Notes: generated by a model from the sequence alone, not told the origin. Shown: positions 7,312-12,968, numbered from the stretch's first letter. The stretch is 16,212 nucleotides of DNA from an uncultured Oscillospiraceae bacterium (GCA_910586535.1 CAJUHS010000036.1:1-16212), one strand, 5' to 3'. A program made the numbers and translations.

Positions 7312-7351
7312 TGTACAATAAACAGCTCATATGTTTTGTTTGTATTGTACA
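7312..7351. promoter_or_regulatory. Inverted repeat TGTACAATA / TATTGTACA
   Basis: Perfect 9-bp arms at 7312-7320 and 7343-7351 separated by 22 bases, with inner AACA/TGTT complementarity. It lies just past the stop of the 84-aa gene and upstream of the leader promoter. There is no U-run on either strand, so a DNA-binding site is more likely than a terminator. The half-site TATTGTACA differs by one base from TATTGTATA in the palindrome at the Xre divergent promoters (11147-11155). Confidence 0.4.
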
Positions 7352-7358
7352 AACGTTT

Positions 7359-7613
7359 CTATATTTTCCAATCATAGCACTCCATATTATTAGCACACTT
7401 AACAATATAAACATTATCATTTAATTGAGTTGCATCGTAAAAGCCACCGCAAACAGACTCACCGCTACTTGATATGCAGCTTATATCACATTTTGCATTA
7501 GCCGGCATTATGCCCTCGGAACCGTACTTCGCACCAACAATATAACTATACTCGCTTTCAAAGTTCTTTCCGTATGCTACAGCTTTTATTTCGTTCAAAA
7601 TATTATTTTCCAT
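7359..7613 (-). CDS. Unknown 84-aa protein
   Basis: Starts at ATG 7613 with AAAGGA about 8 bases upstream, 18 bases after the stop of the helicase gene, so the two are one operon. It has five cysteines (two as CDISC, one in CGGFYD, one in VKCANN, one in ECYDW) and a beta-like pattern with several YxV/YIV stretches. No signal peptide. No family recognised. Confidence 0.6.
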   Translation of the reverse strand: MENNILNEIKAVAYGKNFESEYSYIVGAKYGSEGIMPANAKCDISCISSSGESVCGGFYDATQLNDNVYIVKCANNMECYDWKI

Positions 7614-7631
7614 ATGTTATCCTTTCTATAT

Positions 7632-8855
7632 TTAATTTGTATTAGAATTTTCTTCTATCCATTGTTCAAGAAGATTTCTCATTCTCACACTTGGTATGTA
7701 AACCCAAATTTCTTTACCGTCTCTTATTGCAGAACGCCATATGAATTGAAGCATTTCCGAAAGAGCAAAACCGTCTTCATCAACAGTTATTCCATTCTGT
7801 TCAAAGAATTTTTTTACAAGAACATTTATAAATTTATTTACCAGATACGCAACAGAAATTCTATCCCTAAAATCATTTGTACTTCGTGCGTTATGGCTTA
7901 AATATCCTTTTCCATAACCTTTACCGCAAAGACATTTTTCATAATCACTAAAGGTTGTCCATAGATTTAATTTGCTTTTTGTCCCTTGAATATTATTAAA
8001 GAAGTTATAGACATTCTTTTTTAAGGTACTCATAACAACATTATCACGATTTCTCTTGTACCAATTCATACTTAAATCCGTAGGCAAATCACCTATTGAA
8101 TTTAACTTCTCGTGCTGACATATATGTATTAATTCTTTGTAGTTGCGGTTAATACCATTTGTTACAGGATTATCCGTAAATCTGTAATTTTCAATAGAGT
8201 CTCCCTCAACATAAGCAAATGAATACGGTAGCTTAAAAAAATCATAATAATAACATTGCATCTGACTTTTGAATTTGTATGTCAAAATGTAAATTTTTTT
8301 AAACGCGTTAAACACACTTACGGGAAATAACCAAAGCATTATAGCTCCACCATAATATGCAAGGCAATTAAAATCACACAGACGCTTCTCTTCAGAAAAT
8401 TTTCCGTCGTAATCCCGTGAATCCTCACGCCATTTAATAAGGCTTGTCTTTTCATCAACATAAGCGTATTTGGTTAGAAGTGTTTCAAAATCCTGCTTAG
8501 AAATTTCATATGGTTGGATTACAGATGTAACCTCATCGAGAATTAGTGTATAATTTTGACTCCTACACATATCTACTAATTCCTCGTCAAATCTATGAAA
8601 AAGAGCGTGTGTACTTGTTATATTAGCTCCTTTTTGAACAAGAAATTTAATTCCATTAAGTTTGGTTTTATATACTTCCGGTTCCTTAAAATTCTTTTTT
8701 TCACATAACGTTTTTATTCTCTTAATCTCATCAAGAAATGGTGTGATATACAGAATTTTTTCATTTTCAGATTGATTGATATAGTTAACTGCTGCTGATG
8801 TCTTTCCGCTTCCCATAATAGAATCTACAACTTTAACATTGCAATTATATGTCAT
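7632..8855 (-). CDS. SF2-type DEAD/DEAH-like helicase/ATPase (407 aa)
   Basis: Walker A is DSIMGSGKTSAA (residues 11-22), followed by a KILYITPF strand (33-40), an ITSTHALF motif (79-86, equivalent to motif Ia/Ib 'TH' of such helicases) and a Walker B with LILDEV (104-109). The C-terminal part contains QFIWRSAIRDGK and VYIPSVRMRNLL, a pattern seen in phage and plasmid replication-associated helicases of Firmicutes. Full SF2 motif VI is not clear, so strand-unwinding is inferred. The start is ATG 8855 with AGGAGG about 10 bases upstream. It is followed by an 84-aa gene in the same operon and preceded by 300 bases of non-coding DNA; a role in element replication is the most likely reading. Confidence 0.75.
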   Translation of the reverse strand: MTYNCNVKVVDSIMGSGKTSAAVNYINQSENEKILYITPFLDEIKRIKTLCEKKNFKEPEVYKTKLNGIKFLVQKGANITSTHALFHRFDEELVDMCRSQNYTLILDEVTSVIQPYEISKQDFETLLTKYAYVDEKTSLIKWREDSRDYDGKFSEEKRLCDFNCLAYYGGAIMLWLFPVSVFNAFKKIYILTYKFKSQMQCYYYDFFKLPYSFAYVEGDSIENYRFTDNPVTNGINRNYKELIHICQHEKLNSIGDLPTDLSMNWYKRNRDNVVMSTLKKNVYNFFNNIQGTKSKLNLWTTFSDYEKCLCGKGYGKGYLSHNARSTNDFRDRISVAYLVNKFINVLVKKFFEQNGITVDEDGFALSEMLQFIWRSAIRDGKEIWVYIPSVRMRNLLEQWIEENSNTN

Positions 8856-8901
8856 TTATTAAATTCCTCCTATATATTAAATTAGTTATAATTAATATAT
8901 T

Positions 8902-9110
8902 TTTACTACCTTTGTTTTACCCCAAAGCATTAAAATCTAAGTTGGTATTTTTGAGTTTCATTAGAAAAATACTTGTGTTTATGGAATATTGTATTTTTAT
9001 GACCCCCAAAATGTAAAAAACAAAAAGTAGTAAATTTGTCCGCAAACCACGTATTTAAGCCATTTTATCAATACACCTCATAATAAAAAGGTATATCTAA
9101 AAGTAGTAAA
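8902..9110. repeat. Three GTAGTAAA repeats and AAAAATAC/GTATTTTT arms in the gap upstream of the helicase
   Basis: The gap 8856-9119 has no gene. GTAGTAAA occurs on the plus strand at 9027-9034 and 9103-9110 (both within AAGTAGTAAA) and on the minus strand at 8909-8902, near where the helicase promoter should be. AAAAATAC (8965-8972) can pair with GTATTTTT on either side (8945-8952 or 8991-8998). No consensus promoter for the helicase is evident. The repeats could be regulator sites or iterons; they may also be chance in AT-rich DNA. Confidence 0.3.
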
Positions 9111-9119
9111 ATCAAATTC

Positions 9120-9166
9120 TTACGGCGCAAGCCGTAAATTCGCATATCTGCGTCAGCAGATGTGCG
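9120..9166. repeat. Tandem mini-hairpin pair, left side of the 118-aa ORF
   Basis: Hairpin one is TTACGGC-GCAA-GCCGTAA (9120-9137, 7 bp, GNRA-type loop). Hairpin two is CGCATATCTGC-GTCA-GCAGATGTGCG (9141-9166, 11 bp including one G-U). They are three bases apart, and the next bases are CCTACTTC, where CTA is the stop codon of the minus-strand ORF. The minus-strand side has no U-run, so a simple terminator is doubtful. The pair mirrors that at 9566-9604. Confidence 0.65.
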
Positions 9167-9167
9167 C

Positions 9168-9524
9168 CTACTTCTTCACGTCCAATAGAACAAAATTGTT
9201 TGAGTCCAACAGATTTACAAACAATTCACAATTTGCTTGTGTTATAAGCGTCTCCAAATTATTTATTTCTCTCTTGATTTCATCAACGGTCATACAATAA
9301 TTGGTTTTAAGTATTCTTTCAATGATATTTCTCTTTTGAATAGCTACCTTGAAATCCCGTTCATAACATTGATTACTTGCACCTCCGTTAGCCCACTTCT
9401 TTTTAAGATAAGCAAATCGACTGACTTCTTTATTTAACTTTGCATAACCCTGTATAAGCATATCAAGATTTATTCCTTTATTGGCTGTATGTGCTTTGCA
9501 TTGTTCATTAAAAGCTCGTTTCAA
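9168..9524 (-). CDS. Unknown 118-aa basic helical protein
   Basis: The start is taken as TTG 9524 because AGAGGAGGT lies 6 bases upstream; an in-frame ATG at 9542 has no ribosome binding site. The protein is basic and helical, with KKKW and KREINNLETLITQ (a possible short coiled coil). It has no HUH, Walker or other motif I recognise. It is the only ORF in a 1.6-kb stretch and is enclosed by inverted hairpin pairs and preceded by a candidate attenuator and a consensus promoter. A regulatory or replication-linked role is inference only. Confidence 0.55.
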   Translation of the reverse strand: MKRAFNEQCKAHTANKGINLDMLIQGYAKLNKEVSRFAYLKKKWANGGASNQCYERDFKVAIQKRNIIERILKTNYCMTVDEIKREINNLETLITQANCELFVNLLDSNNFVLLDVKK

Positions 9525-9565
9525 ATATATACCTCCTCTCATACTTATAGGTTTTTAATAGCAGA

Positions 9566-9604
9566 CGTTGCTACGCAACGAAGTAGATTTGCTTCGCAAA
9601 TCTA
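9566..9604. repeat. Tandem mini-hairpin pair, right side of the 118-aa ORF
   Basis: Hairpin one is CGTTGC-TAC-GCAACG (9566-9580, 6 bp, 3-base loop). Hairpin two is TAGATTTGC-TTC-GCAAATCTA (9584-9604, 9 bp, 3-base loop). On the minus strand their loops are GTA and GAA closed by C-G, so they contain GCGTAGC and GCGAAGC; d(GCGAAGC) is the known exceptionally stable DNA mini-hairpin. GAAGTAG (9580-9586) spans the junction and is the inverse of CTACTTC at 9168-9174. Confidence 0.65.
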
Positions 9605-9629
9605 ATATTTTTTTAATTGATAAAATTAT

Positions 9630-9649
9630 TTACATTTATATCATCTCCT
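9630..9649 (-). promoter_or_regulatory. AGGAG followed by an ATG-TAA start-stop
   Basis: On the minus strand AGGAG (9649-9645) is followed nine bases later by ATG-TAA (9635-9630); an overlapping ATG-ATA-TAA lies between. A ribosome could initiate here but make no peptide. It sits between the leader hairpins and the 118-aa ORF start and may be a stalled-initiation control element or the remains of a lost gene. Confidence 0.35.
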
Positions 9650-9650
9650 A

Positions 9651-9741
9651 AAAAGCCAAAAATTGTTTTTGGTGTATAATTATAAATGGTTAATCGTTCC
9701 CCTCAATACCACACCAAATAATTAAAGTTGATTATTTGTGT
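9651..9741 (-). promoter_or_regulatory. Candidate attenuator with mutually exclusive hairpins
   Basis: Minus-strand order: ACACAAATAA (9741-9732) can pair with TTATTT-G-GTGT (9721-9711). TTTGGTGT (9718-9711) can instead pair with ACACCAAA (9675-9668). The CCAAA part of that last segment also forms CCAAAAA-CAA-TTTTTGG (9672-9656), which is followed by CTTTTT, an AT-rich terminator. So the first helix frees the terminator, and the second blocks it. This is the geometry of transcription attenuation in plasmid replication leaders; the ligand or antisense RNA is not identified. Confidence 0.45.
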
Positions 9742-9819
9742 TTTACTTATACAAACAAAATACTTAAGCCGTATTCTAATAAATGGGAAACGTATAAACG
9801 AAAGCTTTTGCCTTTAAAG

Positions 9820-9848
9820 ATTATATCATTAAAACAGATGTTTGTCAA
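9820..9848 (-). promoter_or_regulatory. Perfect consensus promoter upstream of the 118-aa ORF
   Basis: On the minus strand TTGACA (9848-9843), a 17-base spacer and TATAAT (9825-9820). Both hexamers are exact and spacing ideal. The start near 9813 leaves a leader of about 290 bases before the TTG at 9524, containing the candidate attenuator and start-stop. Confidence 0.85.
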
Positions 9849-9944
9849 GATAGTATTTAAAATATTATTTTTTTCTTTTAAATAAAGTATATTACTATAC
9901 ATATTACGCATAATTCTTCGGAAGCTGTACCAAATATGAGATAG

Positions 9945-10070
9945 AGTGGTAAGCCAATGAGCGATCTAACAATTGAAATGGCAAAAGGATAGCTGTTCGA
10001 GAGCTTAAAATTTGTTTGTGTGAATTTGAAGCACCAACTATACACATATTGGTACTATTTACCACTTTTT
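9945..10070 (+). ncRNA. Foldable non-coding block closed by an 8-bp stem and U-run
   Basis: AGTGGTAA (9945-9952) pairs exactly with TTACCACT (10059-10066), which is followed by TTTTT. Inside are four short hairpins in order: GCCA/TGGC (9953-9956 with 9979-9982), AGCT/AGCT (9991-9994 with 10002-10005), AAATT/AATTT (10008-10012 with 10023-10027) and ACCAA/TTGGT (10033-10037 with 10049-10053). This could be a small plus-strand RNA with a multiloop. No strong promoter is seen just upstream, and the inner stems are short, so it is uncertain. Confidence 0.3.
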
Positions 10071-10452
10071 AAAATGTAAATTCCCCCCCTATACCCTTAT
10101 ACTGTCCGTACTCCGTTCTATCTGCTACAATACACATTAAGCCTATAAATAATATATGTTCTATATGCTATTCTATTGCCGTTTTAAGACACGTTAATTA
10201 TTTATAGTAAACTTACACTAACAGTGCATTAAAACGCCATAGCAAGCCTTGCAGACCACTTAAAACGCATTTTAATATAAGCATAGTCACTTTGCTATAT
10301 TTTCATAATAAAACATAGGTGATTTTAAAGTAATAGTATTATGGGTATAGTTTACCCTTGAAATCGGTACAAGTCATTTTTCTAATAAGTTTGCTTTACA
10401 AAATCGCCTAAAAATGCATTGCAGTAAGTAGACCCGCTCCCAGATATAAATT
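10071..10452. other. AT-rich gene-free stretch with a long-range stem
   Basis: No convincing ORF. AGGTGATTTT (10317-10326) pairs with AAAATCGCCT (10400-10409) over 10 bp with one G-U, extended by AAAG/CTTT across a 2-base bulge. Enclosed are TAATAGTATTA and GGGTA-TAGTT-TACCC (10343-10357). Upstream are a mini-hairpin GCAA-GCC-TTGC (10242-10252) and two TTAAAACGC copies (around 10229 and 10260). A replication origin is possible because the stretch lies next to the helicase region; no known origin motif is recognised. Confidence 0.3.
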
Positions 10453-10483
10453 AAAAGGGTGTCGCATTTTACGACCCCCTTTA
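10453..10483 (-). terminator. Terminator of the J-domain gene
   Basis: On the minus strand AAAGGGGGTCG pairs with CGACACCCTTT around a TAAAATG loop, with one small mismatch, and is followed by TTAATTT. It begins about 30 bases past the J-domain stop codon. The other strand also ends in CCCTTTATAT, so it may work in both directions. Confidence 0.7.
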
Positions 10484-10511
10484 TATATGGTACTAACTTT
10501 AGTTATCCCCT

Positions 10512-11021
10512 TTATACCGCTGCTAACTTAGGCATTGAAGCAGTTGCAAAGCTTTTACAGCCGTATTTACTTTTTATTTCGTCAAGGCTTAAATTTTTAC
10601 GGCTCTTGCAAGCGTCCTCGGCGGTATGCCAGTACCACGCCTTTTTCTTGCTTGCGTATCTGAAGCCAAGTCCTTTTATAGTGTCCTTGTATGTATATGT
10701 GTTACCGCTGACCCATATCCAACGCCCCACAAGCTCTATTGTTAAACCCTCACAGCTAATCAAGCTATTTATAATACTCATAAATTCGGCGGGTGTCTCT
10801 GTTGTTGTCTCGTTCTCCCTGCTGTCTGCTGTAGTGTCTGTGTTGTCTGCTCTGTGTTTATTCTTTAAAATCTTGAATACTGTTTCAAATTCGTTATTGA
10901 TTAACTTCATTGTCTCCGTTGTGTCGTTCTCGTTTAAGTCGGGGTGATATTCTCGGCAAAGCCTTTTGTAAAGCTCCTTTGCGTCTTCAATCGTTTTGCA
11001 ATTCTTAAACCATTTCAACAT
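10512..11021 (-). CDS. J-domain (DnaJ-like) protein with a C-terminal phage/plasmid domain (169 aa)
   Basis: The N-terminus ELYKRLCREYHPDLNEND has the J-domain helix II and the invariant HPD at residues 26-28, then a helix III-like LINNEFETVFKILK. A Thr/Asp-rich linker (about 57-75) joins a second domain with ELVGRWIWVSGNTYTYKD and KKKAWYWH, a pattern seen in small 'DnaJ-like' proteins of Firmicutes phages and plasmids. J-domains stimulate Hsp70 (DnaK) ATPase, so the protein may recruit host chaperone to the element's replication or assembly; that role is inferred. No Gly/Phe or zinc-finger region of true DnaJ is present. Start ATG 11021, GAAAGG about 12 bases upstream. It is divergent from the Xre repressor. 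Confidence 0.8.
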   Translation of the reverse strand: MLKWFKNCKTIEDAKELYKRLCREYHPDLNENDTTETMKLINNEFETVFKILKNKHRADNTDTTADSRENETTTETPAEFMSIINSLISCEGLTIELVGRWIWVSGNTYTYKDTIKGLGFRYASKKKAWYWHTAEDACKSRKNLSLDEIKSKYGCKSFATASMPKLAAV

Positions 11022-11078
11022 ATATAATCAAGACCTTTCTTTTACAAGCTTGTGCTTGTGTTTTTATCTTGATTATAT
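11022..11078. promoter_or_regulatory. 12-bp inverted repeat spanning the J-domain leader
   Basis: ATATAATCAAGA (11022-11033) and TCTTGATTATAT (11067-11078) are exact complements. One arm overlaps the -10 of the J-domain promoter and the other abuts the ATG. The J-domain mRNA would begin inside one arm, so its 5' end could fold back onto the bases just before the start codon. The loop contains a further palindrome ACAAGCTTGT (around 11044-11053). Confidence 0.5.
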
Positions 11079-11105
11079 TATAACACATTTATTTTAATTT
11101 GTCAA
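11077..11105 (-). promoter_or_regulatory. Consensus promoter of the J-domain gene
   Basis: Minus strand TTGACA (11105-11100), 17-base spacer, TATAAT (11082-11077) with TGT just before it (extended -10). Transcription should start near 11070, leaving a leader of about 50 bases. It diverges from the promoter at 11189-11217. Confidence 0.85.
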
Positions 11106-11148
11106 TATAAAAACATACAAAACTATATACAAGCTTACGCAATAAATA

Positions 11149-11167
11149 TTGTATAATATGTATACAA
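11149..11167. promoter_or_regulatory. Operator-like palindrome between divergent promoters
   Basis: TTGTATA-ATATG-TATACAA is a perfect inverted repeat with 7-bp arms. A further TATACAA half-site lies at 11126-11132. The site lies between the divergent promoters of the J-domain gene and the Xre gene, where an Xre repressor would be expected to bind and control both. Confidence 0.55.
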
Positions 11168-11188
11168 ATTAACTTGTAAATAATGAGA

Positions 11189-11217
11189 TTGACAAATACA
11201 TAAAAATATGTTATACT
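11189..11217 (+). promoter_or_regulatory. Promoter of the Xre regulator
   Basis: TTGACA (11189-11194), 17-base spacer, TATACT (11212-11217) preceded by TGT. Transcription should start near 11223 and gives a short leader to the ATG at 11253. Confidence 0.85.
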
Positions 11218-11252
11218 ATTTATAGAAAACTTTAGAAGGAGGTTTCAATAAT

Positions 11253-11465
11253 ATGGAGTTAGATAAATATATAAAAAAAGTATTAATAGACAAAGACATT
11301 AAACAAATTGATTTAGCAGAGAAAATGGGTATATCTCGCGCAAGTTTGGGGGGACTCATTTCAAGAAATAAAATGGGAATTGATAAACTTGAAGAGCTTG
11401 CCAATGCTTTAGATTGTGATGTAAAAATAACTTTCGTTGATAGAGAAAACGGGAAAGAATATTAA
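11253..11465 (+). CDS. Xre-family HTH transcriptional regulator (70 aa)
   Basis: Starts at ATG 11253 with AGAAGGAGG about 9 bases upstream. Residues 16-58 show the Cro/C1 helix-turn-helix: KQIDLAEKMGISRASLGGLI, then KMGIDKLEELANAL, the normal dimer-proximal part. The C-terminal tail (DVKITFVDRENGKEY) is short, so there is no effector or protease domain. It is alone in its transcription unit, with a strong promoter before it and a strong terminator after it, and it is divergent from the J-domain gene; it is the likely switch repressor of the element. Confidence 0.88.
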   Translation: MELDKYIKKVLIDKDIKQIDLAEKMGISRASLGGLISRNKMGIDKLEELANALDCDVKITFVDRENGKEY

Positions 11466-11483
11466 TTATAGTAGTTTTAATTA

Positions 11484-11517
11484 ATAGCTGTGTGGAGTAA
11501 TCCATACAGCTATTTTT
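11484..11517 (+). terminator. Terminator of the Xre gene
   Basis: ATAGCTGTGTGGA (11484-11496), GTAA loop and TCCATACAGCTAT (11501-11513) form a 13-bp stem with one G-U pair, followed by TTTTTT. It isolates the repressor from the operon starting at 11616. Confidence 0.9.
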
Positions 11518-11615
11518 TATTTATATTGTATGCTTCAAAGGGGTTTTGTACGTTTTTGTGCATACATAACAATATTTACATTATATGTTTGTATATTATT
11601 TTGTATGTTTTTATA

Positions 11616-11644
11616 TTGACAAGTCAATTTAAATGTGATATACT
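11616..11644 (+). promoter_or_regulatory. Promoter of the right-arm operon, with palindrome over the -35
   Basis: TTGACA (11616-11621), 17-base spacer, TATACT (11639-11644) with TGA before it (extended -10). The -35 is embedded in TTGAC-AA-GTCAA (11616-11627), a perfect palindrome that could be an operator. Transcription would start near 11651 and read the genes from 11694 onward. Confidence 0.85.
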
Positions 11645-11693
11645 TATATCAATGAAACAAACCAAACCCAAACCAAACAAGGAGGAGCACACA

Positions 11694-12098
11694 ATGACCG
11701 AATACATAAAAACAGCAAAGAACTTTTTGAAATCCTGCAACGCGAAAATGTCAATCACATTCAAAAGGTACGGAAAGCACTTTGAAGATGACAAGGACTA
11801 CAGAAACATCTACACGGTCAGAATAGACCGCAACGGCAAAAGCTTTAGTTTTCAGTTTGGCGACTCGGTAATGAATACCCAGAACGGCAACCGCCCGACT
11901 TGCTATGATGTTCTTGCTTGTCTGCAAAAATATGATGTAGGAAACTTTGAGGACTTCTGTGACGAATACGGCTACACAATAGATTGCTACGAGGACAAGA
12001 AACGTATTACCAAGATTTACAGAGCAGTAGCAAAGGAGTTTGACAAAGTAACACGCATTTTCGGGGACGTTATGGACGAACTTCAAGAGATATATTAA
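11694..12098 (+). CDS. Unknown 134-aa phage/ICE-type protein
   Basis: The start is ATG 11694, chosen over upstream Met codons because AAGGAGGAG is 6-7 bases before it and the transcription start lies about 40 bases upstream. The core has RNIYTVRIDRNGKSFSFQFG, then PTCYDVLACLQKYD and FEDFCDEYGY, a combination I have seen in accessory proteins of Firmicutes phages and conjugative elements; the family has no assigned function that I know. No signal peptide or membrane segment. First gene of the right operon, so early expression is likely. Confidence 0.75.
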   Translation: MTEYIKTAKNFLKSCNAKMSITFKRYGKHFEDDKDYRNIYTVRIDRNGKSFSFQFGDSVMNTQNGNRPTCYDVLACLQKYDVGNFEDFCDEYGYTIDCYEDKKRITKIYRAVAKEFDKVTRIFGDVMDELQEIY

Positions 12099-12114
12099 TA
12101 CATACGGCTTCTAA

Positions 12115-12135
12115 AGGGTTGAGCCTATCAGCCCT
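12115..12135 (+). promoter_or_regulatory. Intercistronic hairpin
   Basis: AGGGTTGA (12115-12122) and TCAGCCCT (12128-12135) pair over 8 bp (one G-U) with a GCCTA loop; AAGG/CCTT forms a smaller hairpin right after (12142-12155). No U-run follows, so it is not a terminator. The next ribosome binding site is at about 12174. Confidence 0.5.
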
Positions 12136-12187
12136 ATTCCAAAGGTGAAAGCCTTATACATCAATATTTTATAGGAGGTATTCTATT

Positions 12188-12463
12188 ATGTCACAGAATG
12201 AACTGCACGACGTTATCAAGGAACTGAAAGAATTCAAGCTTCTGAAAGAGGAAGCGGAGGCAAGGATCGCCGAACTTGAAAGCGTTATCAAGGACGAAAT
12301 GAAATCCCAGGAGCTTGAAAAAATGGTAGTCGGCGAATACAAATGCAGTCTTGCTACCGTAACAAGCAAGAGAGTTGACAGCAAGGCATTGCAGGAGAAC
12401 CGCCCCGACATTTACGCATTGTTCGTCAAGGCTTCAAGCTATGAACGGTTGACAGTCCGCTAA
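12188..12463 (+). CDS. Coiled-coil protein (91 aa), phage/plasmid type
   Basis: ATG 12188 follows AGGAGG by about 8 bases. Residues 1-40 form a strongly amphipathic helix (KELKEFKLLKEEAEARIAEL), typical of a coiled coil. The C-terminal half, VGEYKCSLATVTSKRVDSKA and ALFVKASSYERLTVR, matches a small phage/plasmid protein type often found near recombination genes in Clostridia. Function unknown; no recombination genes are visible here. Confidence 0.75.
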   Translation: MSQNELHDVIKELKEFKLLKEEAEARIAELESVIKDEMKSQELEKMVVGEYKCSLATVTSKRVDSKALQENRPDIYALFVKASSYERLTVR

Positions 12464-12471
12464 AAGTTAAA

Positions 12472-12504
12472 GCCCTTATGCAAGCTACCAACAAACATAA
12501 GGGC
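12472..12504 (+). promoter_or_regulatory. Intercistronic hairpin
   Basis: GCCCTTATG (12472-12480) and CATAAGGGC (12496-12504) pair perfectly over 9 bp with a 15-base loop, just after the stop of the coiled-coil gene. There is no U-run. Confidence 0.55.
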
Positions 12505-12524
12505 AAGCAAACACCCGATTAGCA

Positions 12525-12561
12525 AGGGCGGTTTGTATATATAGTATATCCTAACCGCCCT
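12525..12561 (+). promoter_or_regulatory. Intercistronic hairpin
   Basis: AGGGCGGTT (12525-12533) and AACCGCCCT (12553-12561) pair perfectly over 9 bp with a 19-base TA-rich loop. It is the second strong hairpin in the same gap and ends about 20 bases before the ribosome binding site of the next gene. Followed by AAAA, not T, so not a terminator on this strand. Confidence 0.55.
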
Positions 12562-12593
12562 AAAATGTCAAGAATATTTTGGAGGTTTTTAAT

Positions 12594-12968
12594 ATGAACA
12601 ATTTCAAACCCTTTGCAGAAACATACACGGAAGTTACAATACCCCTTGATGAAAAGGTTATAACTGCTTTTGAGCAATCGGAGTATTCCTATCTTTTGGA
12701 GGACTTCTACAGCGCGAATGCTAATCCCGCTTATAACAGCGTTTACTGTACGCTTACAGTTGCTTTTGACTTCAAGAGCATGGAGACATTTTTCAGCCTT
12801 AACACGGTCTGCAAGTGCGATGACGGCATAGCCTGTGACGGTAATGTTAATATCGACTTTGACCCTGCGACTGCGGAATATTTCAAGAACGAGGCTTTGA
12901 AGTACCTTGTGGGAAATTTCAGGGCAATGAGGGCTTGTCAGATTGGTAAGATAGCCGTATCGGCTTAA
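12594..12968 (+). CDS. Unknown 124-aa protein
   Basis: The start is ATG 12594; the upstream TTG at 12579 overlaps the TTGGAGG ribosome binding site. The protein is acidic with a beta-like middle (SVYCTLTVAFDF, NVNIDFDP) and a C-terminal helix with EALKYLVGNFRAMRAC. No family recognised, no signal peptide. It sits in the right operon between hairpin-bearing gaps. Confidence 0.65.
   Translation: MNNFKPFAETYTEVTIPLDEKVITAFEQSEYSYLLEDFYSANANPAYNSVYCTLTVAFDFKSMETFFSLNTVCKCDDGIACDGNVNIDFDPATAEYFKNEALKYLVGNFRAMRACQIGKIAVSA

Noticed and set aside
9168..9524. Idea that the 118-aa ORF is a REP-associated tyrosine transposase (RAYT) between its REPs
   Set aside because: No HUH motif or catalytic tyrosine context and the protein is shorter than RAYTs; only the flanking hairpin geometry fits.
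9991..10005. TGTTCGAGA resembling a tRNA T-loop
   Set aside because: The stem is only 4 bp, and no acceptor, D or anticodon arms of a tRNA can be built around it.
10459..10947. 162-codon plus-strand ORF
   Set aside because: It overlaps the J-domain gene on the other strand, which has the HPD motif, promoter and terminator; the plus-strand peptide is a low-complexity hydrophobic shadow.
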